64,000 bases of DNA from Planctomycetota bacterium (lineage in GTDB: Bacteria; Planctomycetota; UBA1135; GCA-002686595). Numbering within the stretch: position 1 is the stretch's first letter; every line of letters begins with the position of its first letter. Below are positions 46,770 to 55,935 of this stretch, piece by piece. The position numbers and the translations under genes are program-made. The stretch is from assembly GCA_016712565.1 (NCBI GenBank), contig JADJQU010000001.1, positions 806,001 to 870,000 on the forward strand. Direction: 5' to 3'. The notes under the pieces are model-generated. The model was not told the origin of the DNA. It saw only the letters and a program-made list of their open reading frames with translations, and did no database searches.

Positions 46770-47924
46770 AACGTGGGCGCCGATCAGGGCGCCGGCCGCG
46801 TCGTCGCAGGCGCGCTGCGCGCGGTCGCCGCCCTGGTTGCAGCAGACGAGCACCGCGAAGTCCTTCTTCGGTGCGAGCCAGGCCACCGCGAACCACATCG
46901 TGTTGCTGCCGGAGTGGGTCAGCACCGTGCCGCCCGCCCAGGGACGCTCGGTGACCAGCCAGCCCAGGGCGTAGCGCTCCCCGGGCCCGGCCGCGGGCGT
47001 GTGCAGTCGCGCGAGGGACTCCGCCGTGAGCAGCCGGGGCCGGTCGCCTTCCCCGTCGAGGTGCAGGGCGACGAACTTCGCCCAGTCGCCGATGCTGCAG
47101 TGCACGCGGCCCGCGGGCGCGATGGCCGCGGGGTTGTCGGCGCCGCGGCCCCAGGGCACCGGCTGGCCCTCGGCGGTGTGGCCGCGGGGCTGGTCCAGGG
47201 TCTTGCCGTCGCCCGGAGGACCGAAGCCCGCGCTCGTCATGCCGAGGGGCGCGAACAGTTCGCGGCGCATCAACTCCTCGAAGTCGCACTTCGCCGCCCG
47301 CTCGGCCATGGCGCCCGCGAGGGAGAAACCCGCATTGGAGTAGACGTACTTCTCGCCGGGCGGGGCCAGGGGCTCCTGGGTCAACACGCCGCGCGCCAGG
47401 GCCAGGCGCTGGAGCGCGGGCGCTTCCTTCGAGGCCCACAGTTCGCCCCACAACCCGTTGGCCTCGAGATGGGCCGGGGCGCCGCCGCGATTGGAGAGCA
47501 GGTGCGCGAGCGTCACCTGCTTCCACGCGGGCCGCGGATCGCCCACGGCGTCGGCGAGGAACTCCGGGGCCGTGCTGTCCCAGGAAAGGGCCTGTTTCTC
47601 CACCAGCAGGGCGCACAGCGTGGCCGTCATGGCCTTGGTGCAGGAGCCCAGGTGAAACCGATCCTCCACGGTGACCGCCACGTCCGAACCGCGCTCGCGC
47701 ACGCCGCAGGCGCCGACGGCCTCCAGCCGGCCCCGCGAGACGATGGCCCCCGCCAGGGCGGGCAGGTCGTGCTTGCTGCGCAAGGCTTCCAGCACGGCGG
47801 CCAGGTCCCGGGGCGCTTCGCCTGTCGCCGGCGAGGCCTGGCCCGGGGCCGGGGCGGGGACCTGGGCCGCCGCGGCGGCCGACAGGGCCAAGACCAGGCA
47901 CAGTGTGCGCGCGCCAGGGAGCAT
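46761..47924 (-). CDS. Serine hydrolase (class C beta-lactamase-like), exported
   Basis: 387 residues from ATG 47924. MLPGARTLCLVLALSAAAAAQ is a signal peptide. The active-site SxxK is HLGSCTKAMTATL, the YxN motif is KYVYSNAGFSLAG, and the third motif lies in LTHSGSNTMWF (HSG). This is the broad serine hydrolase family of class C beta-lactamases, esterases and D-amino-acid peptidases. Actual beta-lactam hydrolysis is not implied. A Pro/Ala-rich linker of about 20 residues follows the signal. The start overlaps the Mrp stop (TGATG). Its stop codon lies in the 14-bp tandem repeat. Confidence 0.84.
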   Translation of the reverse strand: MLPGARTLCLVLALSAAAAAQVPAPAPGQASPATGEAPRDLAAVLEALRSKHDLPALAGAIVSRGRLEAVGACGVRERGSDVAVTVEDRFHLGSCTKAMTATLCALLVEKQALSWDSTAPEFLADAVGDPRPAWKQVTLAHLLSNRGGAPAHLEANGLWGELWASKEAPALQRLALARGVLTQEPLAPPGEKYVYSNAGFSLAGAMAERAAKCDFEELMRRELFAPLGMTSAGFGPPGDGKTLDQPRGHTAEGQPVPWGRGADNPAAIAPAGRVHCSIGDWAKFVALHLDGEGDRPRLLTAESLARLHTPAAGPGERYALGWLVTERPWAGGTVLTHSGSNTMWFAVAWLAPKKDFAVLVCCNQGGDRAQRACDDAAGALIGAHVPR

Positions 47925-49087
47925 CACATCAGGATCGGCAGGCTCTTGTGGGCCTTGATCGCCGCGCGCTGGGCCACGCGTCCGGCGATCTCGCGGAAGA
48001 CCTGGGCCACCACGGAGTTCGGGTGCGAGAGCGTGGCGGGTTGGCCGCCGTCCCCTCCGACGCGCACGATGGGATTCAACGGCACGCGACCGAGCAGGGG
48101 AAAGCCGTGCTTGGCGCACAGCCGGTCCGCGCCGCCCGCGCCGAAGAGCTCCATGACGGTTTCGAACCGGCCGTCGGCGCCGATCGTGGCGCTCTGCTCC
48201 ATGCCGCCCGAATCGAAGCGGATCTTCTGGCCCGCCGCGGCGCCCTCCACGCGGCCGGCGACCACGAAGCCCGCCATGTTCTCCACCAGGCCGAGGATGT
48301 CGACGTTGACCTGCTTGTACATGGCGATGGCCTTGCCCACGTCGAAGGTGGACACGGCCTGGGGCGTGGTGACGAGCACGGCCCCGGTCAGGGGCACGAG
48401 TTGGGCCAGCGACAGCTGCGCATCGCCCGTGCCCGGAGGCATGTCGACCACCAGGTAGTCGAGATCGCCCCAGACCACGTCGCCCAGGAACTGCTCGATC
48501 AGCTTGTGCACCATCGGCCCGCGCCAGACCACGGGCTTCTCCTCCTCCAGCAGGTAGCCGATCGACATCGACTTGATCCCGTGCCGCTCCTTGGGGAGCA
48601 GCTTGCGGTCCTGCTGCAGGGGCGGGCCCGAGAGGCCCAGCATCATCGGAATGTCCGGCCCGTAGACGTCGCAGTCCAGCAGGCCCACCGAGGCGCCGGT
48701 CTGGGCCAGGGCGGCGGCCAGGTTGACCGCCACGGTGCTCTTGCCGACGCCGCCCTTGCCGCTGGAGACGGCGATGATGTGCCGGGCGCCCTTGGCCAGT
48801 TCCCGCGCCGGCTCGGACGACTGCCGGGCCACCGCGGTCATCTCCACGGACACCGAGCGCACGCCGGGGAGGGCCCGCAGCAAGCGCTCGGCCTCTGCCT
48901 TCATCTGCTCCTTCACCGGGCAGGCCGGGGTGGTCAGGTTGATCGTGACGCGCACGTGGCCGTCCGCCACCTCGTTCTTCGTGATGAAGCCCAGGCTGAC
49001 GATGTCCTGGTGCAGGTCCGGGTCCTGGATGCGGCGCAGCACCTCGAGGACCTGTTGGGTGGTGACGCTGGGTAGGGTCGTGCTCAC
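47924..49087 (-). CDS. Mrp/NBP35-type P-loop ATPase (Fe-S carrier family), CxxC absent
   Basis: 387 residues. An N-terminal MIP18/DUF59 domain (VLEVLRRIQDPDLHQDIVSL, with Cys in TTPACPVKEQ near 56) is followed by the deviant Walker A IIAVSSGKGGVGKSTVAVNL (P-loop 110-117), DCDVYGPDIPMMLGL and DMPPGTGDAQLSLAQLV. This is the ApbC/Mrp layout. The usual region ENMxxFxCPxC reads ENMAGFVVAGRVEGAAAGQK here and is followed by an insertion of about 25 residues before ELFGAGGADRLC. The Fe-S-binding CxxC is therefore missing. It may have another role or use other cysteines. The upstream gap of 173 bp to the zinc-ribbon gene is divergent. Confidence 0.88.
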   Translation of the reverse strand: MSTTLPSVTTQQVLEVLRRIQDPDLHQDIVSLGFITKNEVADGHVRVTINLTTPACPVKEQMKAEAERLLRALPGVRSVSVEMTAVARQSSEPARELAKGARHIIAVSSGKGGVGKSTVAVNLAAALAQTGASVGLLDCDVYGPDIPMMLGLSGPPLQQDRKLLPKERHGIKSMSIGYLLEEEKPVVWRGPMVHKLIEQFLGDVVWGDLDYLVVDMPPGTGDAQLSLAQLVPLTGAVLVTTPQAVSTFDVGKAIAMYKQVNVDILGLVENMAGFVVAGRVEGAAAGQKIRFDSGGMEQSATIGADGRFETVMELFGAGGADRLCAKHGFPLLGRVPLNPIVRVGGDGGQPATLSHPNSVVAQVFREIAGRVAQRAAIKAHKSLPILM

Positions 49088-49260
49088 GGCTCTTCTCTGC
49101 GGGAGGTTCGGGACGCTTCGGAGGACCGGGGAGCATAGACCAGGGGCGGGGACCGCGCGAGGCTGCCCGTGCCGCCCTCCGGCCCCAAGTTCCTGGGGCG
49201 GGCTGGATTCCGTGCAGTCGCGGCCCAGGGGTGGTCGATGGGGCGCCCACGGAGGCTCCC

Positions 49261-50112
49261 ATGGTCACCTCGGAGAAGACAGATTCAGCCACGGCCGGCC
49301 CCCGCGCCCAGGCGGGCGGGAAGGACTCGGAGCCCCGCCGCCAGTGCGAAGCCTGTTCGATCAAGATCGCGGGCGAGTACTTCCAGGTCGATGAACGCTT
49401 CGTCTGCCCGGAGTGTCGCAACACTCTGGTGGCGGAGGAGCGCGAAGCCCGGCCTGGTTCGCAGGTGCCCGGCGCCTTCGCCTGGGGCGGGCTCGCGGCG
49501 GTCGCCGGCTCGGCCCTGTGGGTGCTGATCACGCGCGTCACGGGCTGGGAGATCGGGCTCGTGGCGATTGCCGTGGGTTGGCTCGTGGGTTCCGGCGTGC
49601 GCAAGGGCGTGGGTGGCCGCGGCGGCCGCGTGCCGCAGTTCATCGCGGTGGTGCTGACCTACCTGGCGATCGTGGCGACCTACGTGCCCGACCTGCATCG
49701 GGGCGTGATGCAGGAACTCGACGACGCGGCGGTCGTCGACAACCGAGGCCCGGAGTCCAGCCCGCAGACCCTCACGGCAAGCGTGCCTGTCGACTCCCAG
49801 GCTTCCTTCTCCACCGCCCAGGGACCCCGGGGCGAGTCGGCGCCAGGAGCGCACGCGGAGTCCGCGGCCTCGGAGCCCATGGGCGATCCCCGTCCCGCGC
49901 TGCTGGGGCTTGCGGCCTACGGCCTGTTCCTTTTCGGCCTGGCGTCGATCGTTCCGTTCCTCGACCTGCCCGGGAACTTGATCGGGCTCGCGATCCTCTT
50001 CTTCGCGCTGCACGAGGCCTGGCGGCTGAACAAGCGCAAGGAACTCGTCGTCGCCGGGCCCTTCGTCGCGGAGCCCGAGGAGTCTCGGGAAGAGGCCCAC
50101 AGGGCGGCCTGA
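49261..50112 (+). CDS. Zinc-ribbon membrane protein of unknown function
   Basis: 283 residues from ATG 49261. A short zinc-ribbon-like motif CEACSIKIAGEYFQVDERFV plus CPEC gives two CxxC pairs about 20 residues apart. Three hydrophobic segments follow (AFAWGGLAAVAGSALWVLIT, IGLVAIAVGWLVGSGVRKG, QFIAVVLTYLAIVATYV), then a polar Ser/Ala-rich stretch of about 50 residues, and a last pair (LLGLAAYGLFLFGLASIVPF, LIGLAILFFALHEAWRL). No enzyme motif is seen. A cytoplasmic metal-binding head on a membrane anchor is the likely topology. Divergent from mrp. Confidence 0.65.
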   Translation: MVTSEKTDSATAGPRAQAGGKDSEPRRQCEACSIKIAGEYFQVDERFVCPECRNTLVAEEREARPGSQVPGAFAWGGLAAVAGSALWVLITRVTGWEIGLVAIAVGWLVGSGVRKGVGGRGGRVPQFIAVVLTYLAIVATYVPDLHRGVMQELDDAAVVDNRGPESSPQTLTASVPVDSQASFSTAQGPRGESAPGAHAESAASEPMGDPRPALLGLAAYGLFLFGLASIVPFLDLPGNLIGLAILFFALHEAWRLNKRKELVVAGPFVAEPEESREEAHRAA

Positions 50113-50229
50113 CGATCGCCCGTCGCGGAACCGCCGCGGGGCACCCGCTCCTCGGGAGGTCCGGAGCACGTCCTGGGTCCTTGCCTGCGCCCGGCAGCCG
50201 ACGGAAGCGGCACGGGGGGCCAGCCAAGG

Positions 50230-50250
50230 GTCCCCGGGAATTCCGGGGAC
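50230..50250 (+). other. GC-rich hairpin in the leader region of queC
   Basis: GTCCCCGG, GAATT, CCGGGGAC is a perfect 8-bp stem with a 5-nt loop, 76 nt upstream of the queC start. There is no T-run after it. I looked for a preQ1-type riboswitch in the 214-bp gap and do not see one. The role is unknown. Confidence 0.3.
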
Positions 50251-50326
50251 ACACTCCGCTCCACGTCGGTCGGTTCCCTGGGTCCTGCTTGCACGATCGA
50301 GCCGGGGGGCACAGGCTGTCGCCGCC

Positions 50327-51055
50327 ATGCCCCAAGCCCACGCCCCGCGCCCGATCGCCGTCTGCCTGCTGTCGGGCGGCATGGACTCGGCGGTGTGCGC
50401 CGCGGAAGCCCAGCAGGCCGGCTTCGACGTGCGCGCGCTCAGTTTTCGCTACGGCCAGCGCCACGGCGTGGAGCTGGAGGCCGCGTCCAGGGTGGCGCGC
50501 GCCCTGCGGATCTCCGACCACCGCGTGGTGGGCGTGGACCTCGCGGCCCTCGGCGGCAGCGCGCTCACCGACGACATCGCCGTGCCCCGGGACCGCGACC
50601 TGGAAGGCGCCGGCGTTCCCGTCACCTATGTGCCCGCCCGCAACACGCTGTTCCTCGCCGTGGCCCTGGGCTGGGCGGAGAGTCTGGGGGCCCGCGACCT
50701 GTTCCTGGGCGTCAACCGGGTGGACTACTCCGGGTATCCCGATTGTCGCCCGGAGTTCCTGCGGGCCTTCGAAGCCCTCGCGTCCCTGGCCACCGCCGCC
50801 GGCAGCGAGCGCGGCGTGCGCTTTCGCGTGCACGCCCCGCTGATCGAGCTCTCCAAGCGCGAGATCGTGTTGCGCGCCGCCGAGCTCGGCGTCGATCTGT
50901 CGCTGACACACACCTGCTACGCTCCGCGCCTGGAGCGCGGCCCCGTGCAGGCCTGCGGTCGTTGCGACGCCTGCCGGCTGCGCCTCAAGGGCTTTGCCGA
51001 AGCGGGCCTGTCCGATCCCATCGCCTACGTTCCTCCGGAAAACGAGCGCCCATGA
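50327..51055 (+). CDS. queC: 7-cyano-7-deazaguanine synthase (preQ0 synthase)
   Basis: 242 residues. The ATP pyrophosphatase P-loop is AVCLLSGGMDSAVCAAEA, and VPARNTLFLAVALGWAESLG and SGYPDCRPEFLRAFEALA are QueC signatures. The four zinc-binding Cys appear as HTCYAPRLERG and CGRCDACRLRLKGF. The enzyme converts 7-carboxy-7-deazaguanine to preQ0 in queuosine synthesis. The companion que genes are not in the window. The stop overlaps the mazG start by 4 bp (ATGA). Confidence 0.92.
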   Translation: MPQAHAPRPIAVCLLSGGMDSAVCAAEAQQAGFDVRALSFRYGQRHGVELEAASRVARALRISDHRVVGVDLAALGGSALTDDIAVPRDRDLEGAGVPVTYVPARNTLFLAVALGWAESLGARDLFLGVNRVDYSGYPDCRPEFLRAFEALASLATAAGSERGVRFRVHAPLIELSKREIVLRAAELGVDLSLTHTCYAPRLERGPVQACGRCDACRLRLKGFAEAGLSDPIAYVPPENERP

Positions 51056-51970
51056 GCCCGAGCCGCCCCCTGGAATCGCCGCAGCCCACCGGGGATGCGC
51101 GCACGGACGCCCTGAGGCGGCTCCTCTCCATCGTCGATCGCCTGCGCGCGAGCGACGGCTGTCCCTGGGACCTGAAGCAAACCCTCTCCTCCGTGGCGCC
51201 CCACCTCGTCGAGGAATCCCACGAGGTGCTGGAGGCGGTGGAGACCGCGCCCGCGGGCGACCACAGCCACGTGGTGGAGGAAGCGGGCGACCTGCTCATG
51301 GGCGTGTTCCTGCTGGCGCGCATCGCCGAGGACGAGCGCCGATTCGACCTGGCCCACGTGGCCCAGGCGGTTTCCGACAAGCTCATCCGCCGCCATCCCC
51401 ATGTGTTCGGCGAAGGTCTGGCGGCCAATGCCGAGCAGGCGCTCTCCCATTGGGAGGCCGTCAAGCGCGCCGAGCGCGCCGAAAAGGCCGCCGACACCAG
51501 CGCCCTGGCGGGTTCACCCACGGCGCTGCCCTCCTTGCAGCGCGCCAAGCGCCTGGGGGAGAAGGCCATGTCGGCCGGCTTCCGCTGGGACGACGCCCGC
51601 GGGGCCCTGGCCAAGCTGCGCGAGGAACTGGCCGAGCTGGAGCAGGCCTTCGATGCGGCCGAGGCCGCGGGTGCCACCGAGGCCGCGTGCCACCGGGGCC
51701 GCGGGTGCCACCGGGGCGGCGGGGACCTCCGGCGTCGCCGGGGAGCGCCTGCGCGCCGCCCTGGAGCACGAGCTGGGCGACGTGATCCTGGCGGCGGCCT
51801 TCCTGGGGAACTACGTGTCCTTGGACCCGGAGCGGGCCGCCCGGCTGGCCCTGCGGCGTTTCGAGGCGCGCTTTCGCCACATGGAGGCTTCGCTCGGCCG
51901 GCCCGTGTCCGATTGCAGCCTCTCCGAGCTCATGGCCGCCTGGGGACGCGCCAAGGTCCAGGTGGGTTGA
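51052..51970 (+). CDS. mazG: MazG nucleoside triphosphate pyrophosphohydrolase, one frameshift
   Basis: ATG 51052. The first MazG domain has GCPWDLKQTLSSVAPHLVEE, then SHEVLEAVE and HVVEEAGDLLMGVFLLARIA. A linker follows (ALPSLQRAKRLGEKAMSAGF), and a second MazG half (LRAALEHELGDVILAAAFLG, LRRFEARFRHMEASLGRPV) appears in a different frame from about 51725. The break falls in a repeated GCCACCGGGGCCGCGG-type stretch at 51680-51725, where indel errors are expected. Corrected length is about 305 residues, normal for full-length MazG, which hydrolyses NTPs and prevents incorporation of damaged nucleotides. Coupled to queC by overlapping start and stop. Confidence 0.86.
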
Positions 51971-51991
51971 GGCCGAAAGGCGAGGCCGGCC

Positions 51992-52019
51992 TTGACGGCT
52001 TTGCGTTGCAAAGTAGAAT
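51992..52019 (+). promoter_or_regulatory. Sigma70-type promoter with palindrome in the spacer, upstream of the ABC transporter operon
   Basis: TTGACG (51992-51997), a 16-bp spacer and TAGAAT (52014-52019) fit a housekeeping promoter. The spacer contains CTTTGC, GTT, GCAAAG, a perfect 6-bp inverted repeat exactly between the two boxes, the usual place for a repressor or MerR-type operator. The start codon of the ATPase is at 52076. Confidence 0.62.
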
Positions 52020-52075
52020 CGGGCCGTGGGCCCCCGCGCCGCCGGCGCAGAGGGCTCCAAGGACGGAGTTGATCC

Positions 52076-52819
52076 ATGGCGAATCTGGCGCGCGTTTCCC
52101 ACCTCTACAAGTTCCACGCCATCGACGGCACGCGGCAGCCGGTTCTTTCCGACGTCGGATTCGAGGTCGGCGGCGGTGAATTCGTGTGCATCATGGGGCC
52201 CTCGGGCTCGGGAAAATCCACGCTGCTGCAGCTCCTGTCGGGCCTCGACGAGGCCGACGGAGGCAGCATCGAGCTGGCCGGAAAATCCCTGGCGGACCAG
52301 AGCGACCGCGAGCGCACGCTGCTGCGGCGGCGCACGATCGGTCACGTGTTCCAGTTCTTCAACCTGCTCCCCAACCTGACCGTGCTGGAGAACGTCGCCC
52401 TGCCGCTCGCCATCGCGGGCGTGCGCGTCGCAGAGCAGGCGGCACCGGTGGAGAAGCTGCTCGCCCGCTTCGGGCTGGCGCACAAGCACCAGGCCTTCCC
52501 GCACCAGCTCTCCGGCGGCGAGATGCAGCGCGTTTCCATTGCGCGGGCCCTGGCCGGCGGCCAGCCGCTGCTCCTGTGCGACGAGCCCACGGGCAACCTG
52601 TCCCAGAAGGCCGGCCTGGAGGTGATGCAGCTCCTGCGCGAGACGGTGGAGCAGGATCATCGCTCGGTGCTGCTGGTGACGCACAATCCCCGCGACGCCA
52701 CGTTCGCGGATCGCATCCTGTTCCTGGTGGACGGGAACCTGCGGGACGAGCAGGGCCTGCGCGGGCCCGGGATCTCCGTGGAGCGCGTGCATCAGGCCCT
52801 TTCGGCCCTCTCCATCTGA
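52076..52819 (+). CDS. ABC transporter ATP-binding protein (LolD/MacB type)
   Basis: 247 residues. Walker A is MGPSGSGKSTLLQLL, the signature is QLSGGEMQRVSIARAL and Walker B is LLLCDEPTGNLSQKAG. The HVFQFFNLLPNLTVLENVAL segment is characteristic of the LolD/MacB/FtsE group that works with FtsX-type permeases. Its stop overlaps the permease start (TGATG). The operon therefore encodes a mechanotransmission-type exporter or lipoprotein-release system. No periplasmic adaptor gene is next to it. Confidence 0.9.
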   Translation: MANLARVSHLYKFHAIDGTRQPVLSDVGFEVGGGEFVCIMGPSGSGKSTLLQLLSGLDEADGGSIELAGKSLADQSDRERTLLRRRTIGHVFQFFNLLPNLTVLENVALPLAIAGVRVAEQAAPVEKLLARFGLAHKHQAFPHQLSGGEMQRVSIARALAGGQPLLLCDEPTGNLSQKAGLEVMQLLRETVEQDHRSVLLVTHNPRDATFADRILFLVDGNLRDEQGLRGPGISVERVHQALSALSI

Positions 52820-55428
52820 TGGGCGTCGGACTGCTGCTCGCCCGGCGGAACCTGACGCGCAAGTTCGCGCGCACGCTGTTCTCGATCCTCGGCATCGCCG
52901 TGGGCATCGCCACGGTGGTGGGCGTGTTCACGCTGGACCACAACACGATCGTTGGGCGCTCGAAGCTCGCCGATTCCAGCTGGCAGGCGGAGATCGAGGT
53001 CAGTCCCAGCGCCGCCGTCAAGGACCCGTCGGCGGAGCTCGCGCGCGTTCCCGGCGTGACCGCCTTCGCGGCGGCTTTCCAGACCGACGTGGTGATCCAC
53101 GCCGCGGAAAACGGTTCAGCCGCGCGCGCCAGGCTGGTGGCCATCGAGCCCGAGCACGCCGCCGACATCGGCTCCTTCGCCCTGCAGTCGGGGGAGGGCC
53201 TGCGGCCGCGGAGCGAGGAGTCCCTGGTGCTCCTGGGGGACGAGCTGGCCCGCAACCTGGGCGTGCGCGCCGGCGACCGGCTGTTCCTTTCGCGGCCGCG
53301 CATCGAACCGGGCAAGGACTGCGTCGAGGGGGAGTGGCGCGCCAAGGCGGGGCACGCGAGCGCCGCGGAGCTGCCCGTGCAGCACGAATTCGTGGTCCAG
53401 GGCGTGCTCGCCCGTGAGGGCGTGGGCCGCATCTCCCGCGGCGAGGTGGCGGTGATCGACTACCGCCTGGGCGCGCGCATCTTCGAAGGCGTGCACGTGG
53501 ACCGGCGCTATTGGCTCAAGCACGACAAGCAAGTCGATCTGGAGCGCATCCAGTCGGCCCTGGGGCGCGCCTGGTCCTACGACCTCAAGAAGAGCGTGAT
53601 CATCGGCCAGGCCGCCGACGAGCGCGCCTTCCGCAACGGCGTGCGCTTCGCGGGCCTGTTCGCCATGGTGCTGGGCCTCTACGTGATCTTCCACACGCTC
53701 TCCATGGCGCTGGTGGAGCGCGTGCGCGAGATCGGCGTGCTGCACGCCCTGGGCGCCACGCGGGCTCAGCTGGCGCGCATCTTCCTGTTGGAGGCGGTCC
53801 TCGTGGCCCTGGCCGGCGGCGGGCTCGGCCTGGCCGCGGGGCTGTGGGGCGCGCGGGCCTGCCTGCGGGTCGGCATCACCACCGTCGGCGCGGGCGAGCA
53901 CATCACGTTCTTCGAGGTGCCCTGGGCCACCGTGCTCTCGCTCGCGGCCACGGGCGTGGGCATCGCCCTGGCGGGTTCCATCTACCCCCTGGCGCGGCTC
54001 GCCGGAGTGCGCACGGTCCTGGCCCAGGACGGCCGGCCCATCGCAGCGCGGTCCGGCCCCCAGGACGCCCTGACCCGCGGCTTCCGCCTGTTCTCGGTGG
54101 CGTTGCTCGTGGTGCTGATGCCGGCCCTGTACCTCTGGCTCGTGCCCGTGGTGGGGGAGGCCCAGGCGGAGCTCGTGGGCATCCTGATGGTGGGCCTGGG
54201 GATCCTGGCCCTGTTCGTCGCCCTGCCGTTGCTGCTTCCCGGGCTCCTGGCCTGGCTGTGCGGGCGTCTCGCGGGGCCCTTCGAGCGGCGCTTTCCCCTG
54301 GCGGGCAAGCTCGCCGCCCGCGGCATGCGCGACGCCCCCCTGCGCGTGGCCGGGGCCGTGTCCGCCCTCGCGCTGGTGACCGCGGCCTACGTGGGGCTGC
54401 GGGGCATGACCCAGAGCCTGGAGGCCGAGGTGCGCACGTGGGGCGAGCAGGCCTTCCTCGACAAGGTCTACGTGCGCAACCTCCCCGACGTCGAGTTCGC
54501 GGCGCTGGTGGAGCAACTGCGGCGCTACCCCGGCGTGCTGGGCGTGGAGCCCAACGCCGCTCGCACCTACGTTCCGTTCCTGATCCTCGGCGTGGACGTG
54601 GATCAACTGGCCGGGTACGGCCCCTGCCGCGACCATCCGGCCCTGCTCGGGCGCCTTGCGCAGGAGCAGGGCCTGATCCTCTCGCGGCGCCTGGCGCGCC
54701 ACCGCGACTACGCCGTCGGGGACTCGGTGCATGTCAAGACTCCCAGCGGGGGCGTGCTCTCCCTGCCGGTGATCGCCATCAGCGACGCCTACGGTTACTT
54801 CCCGCACCCCGATGAGCGGCTGTACGCCGTGGTGGACCAGCGGGTGCTGGATCGCCATTTCTGCATCGGCTCCAAGCTCGTGCGAGACGTGGCCGTGCGC
54901 CTCGCGCCGGGGACCGACGCGTCGGTCGTGGAGACCGCGGTGGGGGAGTTCGTGCCCGAGGCCCGCGGCGTCAACTTCGAGGACGGGCCCTACCTCTACC
55001 GCTGGTACACCACGGACATCGCGCGGGACTTCATTCTGTTCGACCTGGTGCTGGCGGGCACCGTGCTGCTCGCCGCCCTGGGCGTGCTCAACGGCCAACT
55101 GCTGGCGGCCCTGGAGCGCGCCAAGGAACTGGGTGTGTTGCGGGCCCTGGGAGCCACTCGGGCGCAGATTGCGGGCATGGTCGCCCTGGAGGCGGCCTTG
55201 ATCGGCACCACGGCGGGGTTCCTGGGCGTGGTCCTCGGCAGCGCCCTGGCCCCGGTGATCGTGCGCGCCCTGCGGGTCGTCTCCGGACTGCCCCTGCCCC
55301 TGCCCGGGCTCTCGTGGCACCACGGGATCGCGGCGGCCGGCGCCGTCGTCTTGGCCCTGGTGTCCGTGCTTTATCCCCTCTGGCGCATGGTTCGCTCGAA
55401 CCCGGCCCAGGCCGTTCGCTCGGGCTGA
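52819..55428 (+). CDS. FtsX-like ABC transporter permease (two FtsX domains)
   Basis: 869 residues from ATG 52819. ARRNLTRKFARTLFSILGIA is the amino-terminal coupling and first helix. A periplasmic domain follows, then a three-helix FtsX core (VRFAGLFAMVLGLYVIFHTL, EIGVLHALGATRAQLARIFL). A further pair of helices (ALLVVLMPALYLWLVPVVG, LVGILMVGLGILALFVALPL), a second periplasmic domain and a second core (DLVLAGTVLLAALGVLNGQL, ELGVLRALGATRAQIAGMVA) complete a 10-helix permease. The duplicated RALGATRAQ motif is the coupling-helix region contacting the ATPase. This size and layout match LolCE-like or MacB-independent FtsX permeases. The substrate is not known. Confidence 0.88.
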   Translation: MGVGLLLARRNLTRKFARTLFSILGIAVGIATVVGVFTLDHNTIVGRSKLADSSWQAEIEVSPSAAVKDPSAELARVPGVTAFAAAFQTDVVIHAAENGSAARARLVAIEPEHAADIGSFALQSGEGLRPRSEESLVLLGDELARNLGVRAGDRLFLSRPRIEPGKDCVEGEWRAKAGHASAAELPVQHEFVVQGVLAREGVGRISRGEVAVIDYRLGARIFEGVHVDRRYWLKHDKQVDLERIQSALGRAWSYDLKKSVIIGQAADERAFRNGVRFAGLFAMVLGLYVIFHTLSMALVERVREIGVLHALGATRAQLARIFLLEAVLVALAGGGLGLAAGLWGARACLRVGITTVGAGEHITFFEVPWATVLSLAATGVGIALAGSIYPLARLAGVRTVLAQDGRPIAARSGPQDALTRGFRLFSVALLVVLMPALYLWLVPVVGEAQAELVGILMVGLGILALFVALPLLLPGLLAWLCGRLAGPFERRFPLAGKLAARGMRDAPLRVAGAVSALALVTAAYVGLRGMTQSLEAEVRTWGEQAFLDKVYVRNLPDVEFAALVEQLRRYPGVLGVEPNAARTYVPFLILGVDVDQLAGYGPCRDHPALLGRLAQEQGLILSRRLARHRDYAVGDSVHVKTPSGGVLSLPVIAISDAYGYFPHPDERLYAVVDQRVLDRHFCIGSKLVRDVAVRLAPGTDASVVETAVGEFVPEARGVNFEDGPYLYRWYTTDIARDFILFDLVLAGTVLLAALGVLNGQLLAALERAKELGVLRALGATRAQIAGMVALEAALIGTTAGFLGVVLGSALAPVIVRALRVVSGLPLPLPGLSWHHGIAAAGAVVLALVSVLYPLWRMVRSNPAQAVRSG

Positions 55429-55517
55429 GGCGCGGGGACCTTGGGGAGCGCCTCCCCCGAAGTCCGCTCCTGGGCTCCCCAGGGCCCCGGGGAAGGGGTC
55501 CCGGGGCTCCCCAGCAC

Positions 55518-55546
55518 TTGCGGGTCTCACGGGGCGCCGATAGAGT
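55518..55546 (+). promoter_or_regulatory. Candidate promoter of tRNA-Asp
   Basis: TTGCGG (55518-55523), 17-bp spacer, TAGAGT (55541-55546). The -10 lies 15 bp before the mature tRNA 5' end. The -35 matches only at TTG, so the call is moderate. Confidence 0.4.
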
Positions 55547-55561
55547 CTGCCGCCCACAAGC

Positions 55562-55638
<77 letters not shown>

Positions 55639-55935
55639 TTCCGCCGCGCTGGGGCCCCCTCGGCCCCAGGGCCTGCCCCCGAGCGCACACGCAGGGCCCA
55701 TGCCGGGCCCGCGCAGCCCCCGCGGGTGATCCCCTCCCCGCCCGTGCCCTGAGGGGCCGTCGGGCGCGGTCGAGCGCCTGGGATCCGCGGCCGAGCCCCC
55801 GGCCCGCGCCGGGGGGCAGGCTCCGGAATCGAGCAACCCCAGGGCCCGACGCCGCCCGCGTTGCGTACCTTCTTGGGTCTCCGAAATCGTCCCCGGTCCG
55901 CGCGAAAGCGGCCCGTGCCCCCGCCCCAATCCACG

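Noticed and set aside
50113..50326. preQ1 riboswitch upstream of queC
   Set aside because: No preQ1 aptamer core or A-rich tail is visible; only a plain GC hairpin at 50230-50250.
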